The translations under genes and the position numbers were made by a program. From Candidatus Bathyarchaeota archaeon (lineage in GTDB: Archaea > Thermoproteota > Bathyarchaeia > TCS64), in the NCBI GenBank assembly GCA_014729945.1, contig WJJC01000225.1, positions 1 to 64,000 on the forward strand: a stretch of 64,000 nucleotides of DNA, in the 5' to 3' direction. Positions 1 to 7,535 of this stretch are shown here, one piece after another; the first letter of the stretch is position 1, and every line of letters starts with the position of its first letter. The notes under the pieces were generated by a model. The model searched no databases. It was not told the DNA's origin and was given only the letters and a program-made list of their open reading frames with translations.

Positions 1-446
1 ATACCAGTCTTGGCGAAAACAGTCATCATAGCCTTATCACGGATACTGAGAGTAGAGTTAATCAGTATGCTCACTTCTTTTACGGTTAATAGTTTCCATT
101 TGGACTGATGGTCTCCGTTCTTATAGTTGTTCAGGTATCGTTTACGAAAAGCTGGAATGGGGTTAGCATGCGAATTATTTTCATAAACTAGGTACTCGTA
201 GAAACTGGATAGGTCGCTAAAATAGTGTTTCTGGGTGGTAAACCCTACTTTTCTCTCATTTCTAAGGTAGGATAAGATCCTCTTCAAATTCTCTTTATCA
301 ACCTCCAGGAAGGAGACGCCAAGCCCGTCTAGAAACCTAGCAACTATTCTAATGTTTGATTTTTTGCTTCGTATGGTCTCAGGGCTGAGCGCACGCATCT
401 CACAATCCTCAAGATATGCTTCAAGTAGCCTCATGTTCTGGTCCAA
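1..446 (-). CDS. Tyrosine recombinase/integrase, partial (C-terminus beyond window)
   Basis: The 148 visible residues read through without a stop. They begin with a helical SAM-like core (start LDQNMRLLEAYLEDCEMRAL; then SPETIRSKK, GFTTQKHYFSDLSSFYEYL) and continue into the start of a catalytic domain (LLTVKEVSILINST, IRDKAMMTVFAKTGI). This is the layout of archaeal XerA-type tyrosine recombinases, which cut and rejoin DNA at short att or dif sites. The first catalytic Arg should lie just past the window edge, so catalytic residues cannot be checked. The TTG start is chosen because it lies 6 nt after the upstream gene's stop, with GGGAG before it. The pairing with the upstream DNA-binding protein and a tRNA suggests an element integrase. 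A chromosomal dimer-resolving XerA is the alternative. Confidence 0.82.
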   Translation of the reverse strand, partial: MDQNMRLLEAYLEDCEMRALSPETIRSKKSNIRIVARFLDGLGVSFLEVDKENLKRILSYLRNERKVGFTTQKHYFSDLSSFYEYLVYENNSHANPIPAFRKRYLNNYKNGDHQSKWKLLTVKEVSILINSTLSIRDKAMMTVFAKTG

Positions 447-452
447 GTCTAA

Positions 453-965
453 CTACTCCCAGATCCAGCCTTTTCCAGTCTTTCGTATGAGTCCGTATGC
501 TTCAAGGTTTTCCAGTTGCTTCGAGACTACTTTTATAGACTCTACCTGATTAGGTTTTATTCCTAACCTGTTTAGGATTACATCCGTGTCATGGGCGCCT
601 GATTCACGCAATAATGTGACCAGCTGTTTGTCATAGGTCCTTTTTCCTTGGTATGCTTGGTCTGAGAAGAGCTTATTTCTATAGGTTCTGAGGTCTTCCT
701 CTAGTTTGTCTACCAGTAGCTCCAAGTGGTGGTTTCTTTTCTCTTTCTCTGATAACGTTTCTCGGAGTTGTCTGTTTTCTTCAAGTACATTGCTACGTGA
801 TCTGTAATCATCTTCTGCCTGTCTCAACGAGTTCTCAACATGCTCAATAACGAACTTAGATATGCTCGTCCCTGATTCCTGAGCCAGTGTTTTCCAGTTC
901 TCGGACATATCAACGGGAGGGTAAACGTATATTGCTCGTTTCTTCAACTCTTTCTTTTTAACCAT
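453..965 (-). CDS. Helical/coiled-coil/winged-helix DNA-binding protein beside integrase
   Basis: 170 aa. The N-terminal ~45 residues look like a small basic DNA-binding fold with an extended strand (KKRAIYVYPPVDMSENW) and a SISKFVIEHVENSL helix, reminiscent of ribbon-helix-helix proteins. Residues ~50-100 are a charged coiled coil. The C-terminal ~65 residues look like a winged helix (DTDVILNRLGIKP, then LENLEAYGLIRKTGKGWIWE). It lies 6 nt upstream of the integrase on the same strand, so the two are probably cotranscribed. A role as repressor or recombination accessory factor of the element is inferred from position only. Its ATG is 48 bp from the tRNA-Leu 3' end. Confidence 0.6.
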   Translation of the reverse strand: MVKKKELKKRAIYVYPPVDMSENWKTLAQESGTSISKFVIEHVENSLRQAEDDYRSRSNVLEENRQLRETLSEKEKRNHHLELLVDKLEEDLRTYRNKLFSDQAYQGKRTYDKQLVTLLRESGAHDTDVILNRLGIKPNQVESIKVVSKQLENLEAYGLIRKTGKGWIWE

Positions 966-1013
966 TAATTCAAAATTAGTGGTTCACTTATAAATAACTT
1001 ACTAGTAAAAAGA

Positions 1014-1096
1014 TGCGGGGGGAGGGATTCGAACCCTCGAAAGCCTAAGCTAGAGGATCTTGAGTCCTGCCCCTTTGGCCACTCGGGAACCCCCGC
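1014..1096 (-). tRNA. tRNA-Leu (anticodon CAA)
   Basis: The reverse strand folds as a type II tRNA. The acceptor is GCGGGGG pairing with CCCCCGC, the D arm is CCCGAGTGG..., the anticodon stem is AGGA/TCCT around loop CTCAAGA (anticodon CAA, codon TTG), there is a long variable arm, and the T arm is GAGGG-TTCGAAT-CCCTC. The discriminator is A. No CCA is encoded (TCT follows), unlike the other three tRNA genes in the window. The integrase operon lies directly 3' of it. Confidence 0.95.
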
Positions 1097-1170
1097 ACGG
1101 AACAATACAAACACCAAACCCATTATTAATCGTTACCCAGAAAACCTAAACCCCCGCACGGAACAATACA
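1088..1170. repeat. 22-bp direct repeat copied from the tRNA-Leu 5' end
   Basis: Bases 1088-1109 and 1149-1170 are identical over 22 bp and sit 61 bp apart. The first copy covers the 5' terminal bases of tRNA-Leu (minus strand) plus 13 bp of its upstream flank. The second copy ends 4 bp before the pyrH start codon. The bases on either side differ, so this is a discrete duplication. Confidence 0.9.
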
Positions 1171-1174
1171 TATA

Positions 1175-1882
1175 ATGAAACTAGCCATAAGCCTAGGCGG
1201 TAGCCTACTCACAGGAAAAAATACGGATTCATACATACAGCTAGAACACCAAACATACAAGAAATATGCTCAAACTCTAAAAGAACTTCATAACCAAGGC
1301 CACCAAATAATAGTAGTATGCGGGGGCGGAAAACCAGCAAGATACTTCATCAACACAGCCAAAAAACTAGAAGCCACAAACCATATCCAAGACAACATCG
1401 GAATAAAATGCACCCACATCAACGCACTCCTACTAACAGCAGCTCTAGGGCTAGTCGCTGATCAAACCACCATCTACCAGCACCCCCACCAAATAGAGAA
1501 AGCACCACCGGACAAAATACTAGTAGGAGGAGGATACAGGCCAGGCACCAGCACTGACTACCGCACAGTACAGTTCGCCCAGAAAATCAACGCAGACCTA
1601 ATCATCAACGCCACCGACATAGACGGAGTATACACAAAAAACCCGGCGAGACACAGCGACGCCGTAAAGCTCAAGACACTAACATACGCCAGACTCGAAG
1701 AAATAATACAGGAAAACACCAGACAACTCCCCGGAGAATACGGATTATTCGACCTAAAAGCAACCAGACTAGCAAAAAAAATAGACACCCCCACTATAAT
1801 AATAGACGGCTCAGACCCCATGGAAATAAAAAGAGCCATAAACGGAACCCACAACGGATCAACCATAAGTGAAGAAACATGA
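1175..1882 (+). CDS. pyrH: UMP kinase (archaeal PyrH type)
   Basis: Amino-acid-kinase-fold protein of 235 aa, the usual length for UMP kinase, which phosphorylates UMP to UDP with ATP in the cytoplasm. The glycine-rich start ISLGGSLLTG (~5-14), VVCGGGKPARYFINTAK (~48-64), the nucleotide-binding stretch around DNIGIKCTHINALLL, GGGYRPGTSTD, and the UMPK signature INATDIDGVYTKNP are all present. A related kinase such as isopentenyl phosphate kinase is less likely because of the DIDGVY segment and the archaeal PyrH-like C-terminal GLFDLKATRLAKK. The coding strand is unusually rich in A and C. The gene overlaps the next small gene by ATGA, implying translational coupling. Confidence 0.85.
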   Translation: MKLAISLGGSLLTGKNTDSYIQLEHQTYKKYAQTLKELHNQGHQIIVVCGGGKPARYFINTAKKLEATNHIQDNIGIKCTHINALLLTAALGLVADQTTIYQHPHQIEKAPPDKILVGGGYRPGTSTDYRTVQFAQKINADLIINATDIDGVYTKNPARHSDAVKLKTLTYARLEEIIQENTRQLPGEYGLFDLKATRLAKKIDTPTIIIDGSDPMEIKRAINGTHNGSTISEET

Positions 1883-2025
1883 TAGCCGAAGCACTATGCG
1901 GAAGAAAAATGATGGTCACCAAACCACCCGAATCCATAGAGGAAATATGCCAGAAGTGCGACAAAGACAAATGCATGACCCACATCCTCTACCTCTACTC
2001 AGCCACCCACCAGAACAACAAATAG
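1879..2025 (+). CDS. Small Cys-rich protein coupled to pyrH
   Basis: 48 aa, starting at an ATG inside the ATGA overlap with the pyrH stop. Four cysteines (positions 7, 24, 27 and 32) include the cluster CQKCDKDKC, which could bind zinc or an Fe-S centre. No signal or membrane segment is seen and no family is recognised. The tight coupling and the same A+C-rich codon choice as its neighbours argue that it is real. Function unknown. Confidence 0.55.
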   Translation: MIAEALCGRKMMVTKPPESIEEICQKCDKDKCMTHILYLYSATHQNNK

Positions 2026-2042
2026 AACCCTTCAACCAGTTC

Positions 2043-2056
2043 TGAATATATAAGTA
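2043..2056 (+). promoter_or_regulatory. TATA-like promoter for prf1
   Basis: GAATATATAAGT lies about 55 bp before the aRF1 ATG and resembles an archaeal BRE/TATA element. It would give a leader of roughly 30 nt. Confidence 0.45.
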
Positions 2057-2104
2057 ATGTTCAAATACCGTGCCAAAGTATCAAAGAGCACTTAGTGATC
2101 CACA

Positions 2105-3361
2105 ATGTCCTCAGGAAACCCCACATTAGACCGATTCAGATTCCAGAGAATGCTAGAAAGACTACAAGACCTAGAGGGCCGTGGAACCGAACTAGTCACA
2201 GTATACATACCACCAGACAAACAGATCCACGACGTAATGACAGACCTACGAAACGAGTACGGCACAGCAGCCAACATAAAATCCAAGACCACACGAAAAA
2301 ACGTTCAGGAAGCCCTAACCAAGGCCATGGAGCGCCTCAAACTATTCAGAGAAGTACCCGAGACAGGGCTAGCTATATTCGCGGGCAACATAGCATCAGA
2401 CCAGCAGGGGGTCGGAGATATGGAGACATTCACCCTCATACCACCGGAGCCCATCAACATATACTACTACCGCTGCGAACACAGATTCATGCTAGAGCCC
2501 CTGTGGGAGATACTTGAACACGAGGACACCTACGGCGTACTCGTAATGGACGCAAAAGACGCTACATTCGCCCTACTAAAAGGCCAAAGAGCAGACATCA
2601 TCAAAGACATGACCAGCGGCGTCGCGGGAAAAACACGAGCAGGAGGACAGTCCAGCCGACGATACGAGCGAATCCGACAAATGCACCTCCAGGAATACTA
2701 TAACCGAATCGGAGACACCATGACCGATGTATTCCTAAACGTAGACACCCTCCAAGGAATAATCGTCGGAGGCCCAGGGCCCACAAAAGAAGAATTCCTC
2801 AAAGGCAACTACCTTCACCACGAGATAAGAGACAAGATACTCACAACAGTAGACACCGGGTACACCGGCCACGAGGGCGTCAAAGAACTCGTCAACCGAT
2901 CCAGAGACTTCCTCCAAAAAGTAAGATACATGCAGGAACGCAAAGCAGTACAAGAGTTCCTCAAACACCTTGGAGAAGACGACGGATTAGCCACCTACGG
3001 AGAAGACGAGGTACTACGTGAACTCAAGAACATGAACATATACATGCTCCTCATAAGCGAAAAAGTACGACGCTGGTACGTAACCATCGAGTGCAGAACC
3101 TGTGGATACAAGGAAAAACAGATCGTGGACATGGACGACTGGGAGAGTTTCCAGGAACGAGTAGAAAACATGAACTGCCTCCAATGCGAGAGCGGCCAAT
3201 ACGAGATCAAGGAAAGAGAAGACTTCATAGAAGTACTGGTCAAGAAAGCAGAGGAAGCAGAAGCAAAACTGGAAGTAGTAAGCACCCACACCGAGGAAGG
3301 GGAAATGCTTCACAGAAGCTTCGGAGGCGTCGCGGCCATCACAAACTACCGCAGCTACTAG
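2105..3361 (+). CDS. prf1: Peptide chain release factor aRF1
   Basis: 418 aa, normal for aRF1/eRF1. It recognises all three stop codons in the ribosomal A site and triggers peptide hydrolysis. Domain 1 carries NIKS (57-60) for stop decoding. The middle domain carries GGQ (180-182) in RAGGQSSRRYERIR for peptidyl-tRNA hydrolysis. The C-terminal domain has the zinc-type cysteines CRTCGY and NCLQCESG. The gene stands alone behind its own TATA box and converges on the next gene with interlocked stops (CTAG). Confidence 0.97.
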   Translation: MSSGNPTLDRFRFQRMLERLQDLEGRGTELVTVYIPPDKQIHDVMTDLRNEYGTAANIKSKTTRKNVQEALTKAMERLKLFREVPETGLAIFAGNIASDQQGVGDMETFTLIPPEPINIYYYRCEHRFMLEPLWEILEHEDTYGVLVMDAKDATFALLKGQRADIIKDMTSGVAGKTRAGGQSSRRYERIRQMHLQEYYNRIGDTMTDVFLNVDTLQGIIVGGPGPTKEEFLKGNYLHHEIRDKILTTVDTGYTGHEGVKELVNRSRDFLQKVRYMQERKAVQEFLKHLGEDDGLATYGEDEVLRELKNMNIYMLLISEKVRRWYVTIECRTCGYKEKQIVDMDDWESFQERVENMNCLQCESGQYEIKEREDFIEVLVKKAEEAEAKLEVVSTHTEEGEMLHRSFGGVAAITNYRSY

Positions 3362-3861
3362 TATTCATCCAGGAACGCGTCAATCAAAGGATCCACGTGA
3401 GACCAGTCCTCACCTTTCTTGAAACTATTCTTATCCTCTTCACTGGTTGGCACCGTATCGAACTGGCACTCATCATGCCCAAGAATCATACACCGGGTAT
3501 GAATCATCTTCTCACTATTATCAGCGGCCATAGTCTTCGCGGGGTCAATCAAACAATACATGGCTCCCAGCTCAGGCTCATCCATCTCCAGCATAATCTT
3601 ACCAAGCTCACACAGATGGGGCTTACCCTCCCTTCTCTCCCAGAAACCATACTTGGGCAACCCCTGATACCCCTGCTTTGTTCGCTCTGCCACGTATTCA
3701 CCGTATAGTTTAACGCTATCCAATATCAACTGTTTCCCAGTCTCCCATCCCAAGGAATCCACGATAGATTTACTGAAAGCCAGATGCAGTAAAGCTAGTC
3801 GCTGGGTAACAACCTTAACCTCGTTCTCAGCCTCGGCTAGAGGCACCAATTCATCACTCAT
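3358..3861 (-). CDS. L-2-amino-thiazoline-4-carboxylate hydrolase-like protein
   Basis: 167 aa, soluble, with no signal peptide. The pattern of helix (KQLILDSVKLYGEYVAERTKQ) followed by a compact domain ending in HTRCMILGHDECQFDT resembles the ATC-hydrolase/V4R-like sensor folds, whose last strand carries a conserved Cys. The assignment rests on remembered pattern only and the substrate is unknown. It lies 35 bp upstream of nothing on its own strand, with valS following at 6310, and shares a 4-bp tail overlap with aRF1. Confidence 0.4.
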   Translation of the reverse strand: MSDELVPLAEAENEVKVVTQRLALLHLAFSKSIVDSLGWETGKQLILDSVKLYGEYVAERTKQGYQGLPKYGFWERREGKPHLCELGKIMLEMDEPELGAMYCLIDPAKTMAADNSEKMIHTRCMILGHDECQFDTVPTSEEDKNSFKKGEDWSHVDPLIDAFLDEY

Positions 3862-3895
3862 AGTTAAAATAGTTAAACAGAGAGTGTAAAAGAGT

Positions 3896-6310
3896 TTAGA
3901 GAATCATGGTGAAGCCTATGCTATCATAGTTCTCCACCACAGCCTCGCCGCCTTCCTCGGCTATGATCTCAAGTTCCTCCACTTTCAAAGTGTCTTTGAT
4001 ATCCTGTGCCCCCAATTCAAGATCACCTGAGTTCTCCGGAGCGTGGATGGTTAGCTTGGGTACCGGTGCGTTAAGGCTTACGCCTTTCCTGTTCTTCTCT
4101 GTGCGTATACTGCTGATAGCCGCGATGACTATGTCCCCTACTCTCTCAGCCTCCTCATCCACCAGGGATGAATCATATTCAGGCCAGGCAGCTACTGTCA
4201 CGCTCTCATCAATCTCATACATAGTTCGATATATCTCATCGCAGATATGGGGGGTTATCGGCGCCATGAGTTTCAATATATCCTTTAAGATATGGTGAAG
4301 GGTCCACTGAGCTGCCTTCTTGGGTTCACCCTCACCGTATAGCCTCGTCTTAGCGGCCTCAAGATAGTGATCACAGAGCACGTGCCAGGTATAGTTTCTC
4401 GTCGCCTCTGTAGCGTTCATGAAGTCACAGTTTTCCATGGCCTCTGTACTGCGTTTAATGATCTTCTGCATCTTGGTCATGATCCATCTATCAAGCAGCT
4501 GGGGCTCAGCCTCACCTCCATCATAATCCTCCAGTCTCATGCCCACGAATCTGGCTGCGTTCCACAGTTTACGCATGAACCTCCATCCATACTCCACGTC
4601 TTCCCATCTGAATGGAATATCAGTACCCGTGGAGCCTCCTGCCGCCGCCCACTGCCTTGAAGCATCCGCACCATATTTCTCGAATACCTCTGGTGTGGAC
4701 ACGAAGTTACCCAGGCTCTTACTCATCTTTCTACCGTCCTCACCCAATACCATACCGTTGATGAGTACACTATCATAGGGGGTCTCATCGAATAAAGCGA
4801 GGTGCCTTACCATGAGGTAGTAGGCCCAGGTCCTTATGATGTCCTGTCCACTGGGGTGTACTGATGCGGGGAACTGACGTCTCCAGTTGGGTTTATCGGG
4901 CCAACCGGCGTGTATCGCACAGGTCATGCTGCTGTCAAACCATGTGTCCATTACATCGGTGTCGGGTACGTATTCGTTGCTTCCACATTCACATGTATCC
5001 TCTATCATGGTTACCTTGGGGTCAACTGGCAACTCGTCTGGTTTAGCGAGCCTAATTTTTCCGCAGTCTTTGCAGTACCACGCCGGTACTGGGGTGGCGA
5101 ATACTCGTTGCCTTGATAAGACCCAGTCCCAGTCCAGTCCTGTGGCCCAGTCGATGAGCCGCTGCCTCATCCAGTCAGGGTACCATGTGATCTTCTTGGC
5201 GGTCTCCACCACTTTATCTGTGAGCTGGATGGTTCTGAGGAACCATTGACGCGCGGTTACTATCTCGATGGCGGTATCGCATCTCCAGCAGAGCCCTACC
5301 TCCTGTTCCAGTTGTTTCGCCTCTACGATTAATTTTTCTTCGCGCATATCTTCTACGAGTTTTCTCTGACCTTCATCTATTGTCATCCCAGCATAGTCCT
5401 CTGCCACTGGTTGCAGTTTTCCCTGTTCATCTATCAGCTTCACTACGGGTAGGTTGAATCTTGCTACTGCTACTACGTCTGCCTTGTCTCCGTAGGTGCA
5501 AATCATCATGGCGCCTGTTCCGAAGGTGGGATCCACTTCATCGTTAGCTATTATGGGCACCTTTTGCCCGAATACGGGTACGATTGCCTCTCCGCCTATA
5601 AGATGCTGATACCTCTCATCAGATGGGTTCACTCCCAGCGCTACACATGCAGGTAAATAGATGGGTCTTGTGGTTGCTATCAATACCTGGCCTTGATCAG
5701 TCTCAAAGGGAATAGTGTAAATTAACCCGTTTTTCTGCTCATGTTCTACCTCGGCGTCTGCGATAGCTGTCTCACATCGGGGACACCAATTTATCGGGTG
5801 CTCTCCCTTGTAGATCATATCTTTATCATATAACTTTAGGAAACTCAGCTGTATCTTCCTGATATACTCAGGATCCATGGTCCTGTACTCTGTGGTCCAG
5901 TCTATACTTGTTCCCAGACGCATAACAGCCGTCTTCATCTTAGCGATATACTGCTCTATCCAGTCCTCACACATCTCCCGGAATACGTCCGGTGGAACAT
6001 CGCTCTTCCTCACACCCTTGGCCTTCTCCACCGCTACCTCTGTGGGTAAGCCGTGGCAATCCCATCCCTGGGGGAATAACACATTGTAACCCTGCATTCT
6101 CTTATATCTGGCCCGTATATCGAAGTATGTCCAGTTCAGGACATTACCCATATGGAAGTCGCCGCTAGGGTAAGGTGGGGGAGTGTCTACGCTGTAGACA
6201 GGTCTCGTCTCATCCTCCCAGTCGTATCTGTATATTTCTTCTTCTTCCCATTCCTGTTGCCACTTTTCCTCCATCTCGATGAAATCGATCTTGCGTGGTA
6301 AGACTTTCAA
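3896..6310 (-). CDS. valS: Valyl-tRNA synthetase
   Basis: 804 aa class I synthetase that attaches valine to tRNA-Val. The HIGH box appears as FHMGN (52-56) after YPSGD, in the form typical of archaeal ValRS. The CP1 editing domain contains IATTRPIYLPACVALGV. A zinc-type CKDCGK...CECGS pair precedes DTDVMDTWFDSS. The signature KMSKSLGN lies near residue 540. The C-terminal anticodon-binding helical domain ends with WPEYDSS and an N-glycan-unrelated tail. The cognate-type tRNA-Val gene lies 16 kb away. It is well separated from its neighbours on both sides. Confidence 0.96.
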   Translation of the reverse strand: MKVLPRKIDFIEMEEKWQQEWEEEEIYRYDWEDETRPVYSVDTPPPYPSGDFHMGNVLNWTYFDIRARYKRMQGYNVLFPQGWDCHGLPTEVAVEKAKGVRKSDVPPDVFREMCEDWIEQYIAKMKTAVMRLGTSIDWTTEYRTMDPEYIRKIQLSFLKLYDKDMIYKGEHPINWCPRCETAIADAEVEHEQKNGLIYTIPFETDQGQVLIATTRPIYLPACVALGVNPSDERYQHLIGGEAIVPVFGQKVPIIANDEVDPTFGTGAMMICTYGDKADVVAVARFNLPVVKLIDEQGKLQPVAEDYAGMTIDEGQRKLVEDMREEKLIVEAKQLEQEVGLCWRCDTAIEIVTARQWFLRTIQLTDKVVETAKKITWYPDWMRQRLIDWATGLDWDWVLSRQRVFATPVPAWYCKDCGKIRLAKPDELPVDPKVTMIEDTCECGSNEYVPDTDVMDTWFDSSMTCAIHAGWPDKPNWRRQFPASVHPSGQDIIRTWAYYLMVRHLALFDETPYDSVLINGMVLGEDGRKMSKSLGNFVSTPEVFEKYGADASRQWAAAGGSTGTDIPFRWEDVEYGWRFMRKLWNAARFVGMRLEDYDGGEAEPQLLDRWIMTKMQKIIKRSTEAMENCDFMNATEATRNYTWHVLCDHYLEAAKTRLYGEGEPKKAAQWTLHHILKDILKLMAPITPHICDEIYRTMYEIDESVTVAAWPEYDSSLVDEEAERVGDIVIAAISSIRTEKNRKGVSLNAPVPKLTIHAPENSGDLELGAQDIKDTLKVEELEIIAEEGGEAVVENYDSIGFTMIL

Positions 6311-6611
6311 TGTAATTTATCTCCTTTTGGCGTTTGATGCGGTTCCCTTGCCAAGTATAGGCTATCTTGGTTGGCTTGTTTCTTTAAAAGGTTGTCCGCG
6401 GTGGTCTGAGCAGTGAGTTTGTGTCTCTGGTCTTTAAACTGCCCCATTGGGGGCAACAAAACGATACCCCATAATCCTCACATCAGACTAGGTTACTTAG
6501 AAGATGCTTGAATATATATTTTCAGATAAATTGCTGGCAGGATAGGGCATGTCAACCATCAGACCACGTATATTTACCTATAACCGGGATCGAATCGTGT
6601 GATCAACTGTT
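6311..6611. other. Intergenic region, no gene recognised
   Basis: About 300 bp of mixed composition upstream of valS and downstream of the MBL gene. A short ATATATATTTTCAG stretch near 6512 could be a promoter for valS. No tRNA, repeat or open frame with codon bias was seen. Confidence 0.4.
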
Positions 6612-7457
6612 TTAGAAGCCCTGATTAAGCATCGATACTATTTCTTCATCATTTTTTCTAGGTCCTTTCAGGGTTATTTCATCTGATAGGGTGACTCTCA
6701 TGCCATCGACTGCAGAGTATACCGGGATACCTGTCTTCTTCGCTAGATAAGCTGCCTCCACCTCAGGATCCGCGTTCAGCATCCTCATACCGAAATGAGT
6801 TAATATACAGGCCCCAGGCTGTACTTCTTCCAGTATCTTCAACGCGTCATCTGTATTCAGGTGAATAGAGATCTCGTTATCTCTAGGCCACATGGTGCAA
6901 AGGATCAGTAATCTTAGATCATTATAGCTCTCAGATAGACCCGGATAGTGACCGGTGTCGCTACTGTAGCCTATGCTCCCGTTACTGGTTTGTATTCTCA
7001 GACCCACGGTGCATGGGTCGCTATGCATAGCCTCAGTTGCCGTGAAATCCAGTTCCTCTACCTGGAAAGCTGTTCCCTCGTAGAGTTCAACTATGTCTCT
7101 AACTATGCCCTGATGATATTTACTTATACTCGGCCCGATACCGTTAGCGCCCCTTAATACGCTTTTGGATGCTGCAAGTACCCCTCTCTTGGCCGTAGTA
7201 CCCCGGGTCATGGCCTCGATGAAGACCTCGGCATCAGTGTAATGATCAGGGTGACAGTGGGTCACGATTAGACCATCGAGATTACTGGGGCTTAGTTTAG
7301 CCCAGTTGCTGAACACCAGTGCCCCGGGGCCTGGATCGATATGGACCTGGGTCTCACCTTCGGTTAATCTTATTCCCGCGGTTCGCCTCCTCTGGGTAGT
7401 CATTACGAATCTCCCCCCACCGGTTCCAAGAATATCAATAATGGTCTCAGGGCTCAT
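6612..7457 (-). CDS. Metallo-beta-lactamase-fold hydrolase
   Basis: 281 aa, cytoplasmic. The metal-binding motif THCHPDH follows IDPGPGALVFSNW, and later ligands appear at AMHSDP, SSDTGHYPG and LTHFGMRM. These complete a two-metal MBL site of the RNase Z/UlaG-like kind. The C-terminal strand PVYSAVDGMRVTL resembles those of archaeal MBL proteins of unknown substrate. Whether it acts on nucleic acid or a small molecule cannot be decided. It is not clearly operonic: the D-aminoacylase upstream on the same strand is 78 bp away. Confidence 0.75.
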   Translation of the reverse strand: MSPETIIDILGTGGGRFVMTTQRRRTAGIRLTEGETQVHIDPGPGALVFSNWAKLSPSNLDGLIVTHCHPDHYTDAEVFIEAMTRGTTAKRGVLAASKSVLRGANGIGPSISKYHQGIVRDIVELYEGTAFQVEELDFTATEAMHSDPCTVGLRIQTSNGSIGYSSDTGHYPGLSESYNDLRLLILCTMWPRDNEISIHLNTDDALKILEEVQPGACILTHFGMRMLNADPEVEAAYLAKKTGIPVYSAVDGMRVTLSDEITLKGPRKNDEEIVSMLNQGF

Positions 7458-7535
7458 ACACGAATATACATGGTCTTCATATTTAGACGCATATGCAAAA
7501 CCAAAAAGGAATGGGTCTCCCTCCGCATGAGCTCA

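Noticed and set aside
453..549. Short plus-strand frame opposite the coiled-coil gene
   Set aside because: Shadow of the minus-strand gene; no start signal and odd codon use.
2095..2517. Out-of-frame ORF over aRF1
   Set aside because: Arg/His/Thr-rich reading typical of a shifted frame; aRF1 in the other frame is certain.
6311..6611. Possible C/D-box sRNA around TGATGCGG
   Set aside because: No paired D box or terminal stem could be found.
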